Source: Candidatus Bathyarchaeota archaeon (GTDB lineage Archaea; Thermoproteota; Bathyarchaeia; Bathyarchaeales; DTEX01). From it: a stretch of 5,110 bases of DNA. Position 1 is the first letter of the stretch; each line of letters opens with the position of its first letter. A program made the translations under genes and the position numbers. The notes under the pieces are model-generated. The model saw nothing but the letters and a program-made list of their open reading frames with translations. It made no database searches and was not told where the DNA came from. Positions 4,985 through 5,110 of this stretch are shown piece by piece. The stretch spans positions 1 to 5,110 of the forward strand of contig JAGGUU010000110.1 in NCBI GenBank assembly GCA_021158305.1, written 5' to 3'.

Positions 4985-5092
4985 TGGCGCCGGGGAAGGG
5001 ATTCGAACCCTTGAGGCCCGTGAGGGCCACTGGATCTCGAGTCCAGCGCATTTCCGCTCTGCCACCCCTTGTTGGGCTTTGGGAAGCCTGGC
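4985..5092 (-). tRNA. tRNA-Ser(CGA), intron-containing, CCA encoded
   Basis: A class II serine tRNA reading UCG codons. After removing 5069-5089 the mature molecule is 87 bases including encoded CCA (4987-4985). It has a 7-bp acceptor stem (GCC at 5092-5090 plus GGGG at 5068-5065, paired with CCCCGGC at 4995-4989) and discriminator G at 4988. The D-stem is GCA/TGC with GG in its loop. The anticodon stem is CTGGA/TCCAG with a 7-base loop CTCGAGA and anticodon CGA at 5039-5037. The long variable arm pairs GGCCC with GGGCC around TCAC. The T-arm is AAGGG, TTCGAAT, CCCTT. The long variable arm, CGA anticodon and G73 together identify serine. Without the intron removed, the 5' acceptor strand does not pair beyond GGGG. 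It is convergent with vapC; the promoter lies beyond the window. Confidence 0.95.
5069..5089 (-). other. 21-base tRNA intron in the acceptor stem (between positions 3 and 4)
   Basis: On the minus strand the precursor forms a canonical bulge-helix-bulge. The outer helix is GCCC (5099-5096) with GGGT (5067-5064), including one G-T pair. The central 4-bp helix is GTTG (5095-5092) with CAAC (5074-5071). The 5' bulge is CCA (5091-5089) and the 3' bulge AAG (5070-5068). The inner helix is GGCTT (5088-5084) with AAGCC (5079-5075) around a CCCA loop. The archaeal splicing endonuclease cuts after the second bulge base, so CC^A and AA^G release 21 bases and join GCC to GGGG, exactly the strand needed to pair with CCCCGGC. 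The anticodon loop itself has no intron. Confidence 0.88.
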
Positions 5093-5101
5093 AACGGGCA
5101 T

Positions 5102-5109
5102 ACCCCGGC
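5102..5109 (-). repeat. Duplicate of the tRNA acceptor 5' strand in the leader
   Basis: GCCGGGGT here is identical to the first eight bases of the spliced tRNA-Ser and lies 9 bases upstream of its 5' end. It could pair with the tRNA 3' strand CCCCGGC in the unspliced precursor. The match is seen directly; competition or an origin by duplication is inference. Confidence 0.7.
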
Positions 5110-5110
5110 A

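Noticed and set aside
5065..5109. Alternative reading: 38-base intron at tRNA position 7/8 using the upstream GCCGGGG as the true acceptor strand
   Set aside because: It gives the same mature sequence, but the would-be junctions lack a 4-bp helix between 3-base bulges, while the 3/4 site has a complete bulge-helix-bulge.

Overview
The window reads as chromosomal DNA from an archaeon, most likely a thermophile of the Thermoproteota/TACK side. The evidence is a serine tRNA gene with a bulge-helix-bulge intron outside the anticodon loop, an AbrB/VapC-type toxin-antitoxin pair, A/T-rich TATA elements about 25-30 bases ahead of gene starts, two apparently leaderless or short-leader genes beside others with GGAG-type ribosome sites, and frequent AGA/AGG and ATA codons. 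The exact lineage cannot be fixed from this sequence.

Layout. Positions 1-356 (minus strand, cut by the window edge) hold an Lrp/AsnC-family regulator. Across a 159-base divergent control region is a plus-strand zinc-dependent, NADP-type secondary alcohol dehydrogenase (516-1637). It is strikingly like the Thermoanaerobacter brockii enzyme and is probably controlled by the neighbouring Lrp protein. A 435-base stretch without a supported gene follows (1638-2072), with a T-run, a stem-loop and the promoter of the next gene. Next come a six-helix SdpI/DUF1648 membrane protein (2073-2735) and a 12-helix major facilitator transporter (2791-3990). Each has its own TATA-like element and ribosome site, though only 55 bases separate them.

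The 267-base gap 3991-4257 holds a likely T-rich terminator, two clean inverted repeats and a nested stem-loop that could be a small structured RNA. It also holds the promoter of the toxin-antitoxin operon: a VapB antitoxin of the SpoVT/AbrB fold (4258-4512) overlapping a PIN-domain VapC toxin (4487-4915). A TCTTA microsatellite lies between the toxin and a convergent tRNA-Ser(CGA) gene (4985-5092, minus strand).

The most notable feature is that tRNA. It reads as a normal class II serine tRNA only if a 21-base intron (5069-5089) is removed from inside the acceptor stem, between tRNA positions 3 and 4. The intron lies in a textbook bulge-helix-bulge: two 3-base bulges separated by a 4-bp helix. 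In addition, the leader carries a second copy of the acceptor 5' strand (5102-5109) that could compete for the tRNA 3' end before splicing.

Working together: the regulator and dehydrogenase form a plausible inducible alcohol/ketone redox unit. The SdpI protein and transporter suggest envelope protection or export, with substrates unknown. The VapBC pair beside a tRNA gene marks the right-hand part as accessory DNA.
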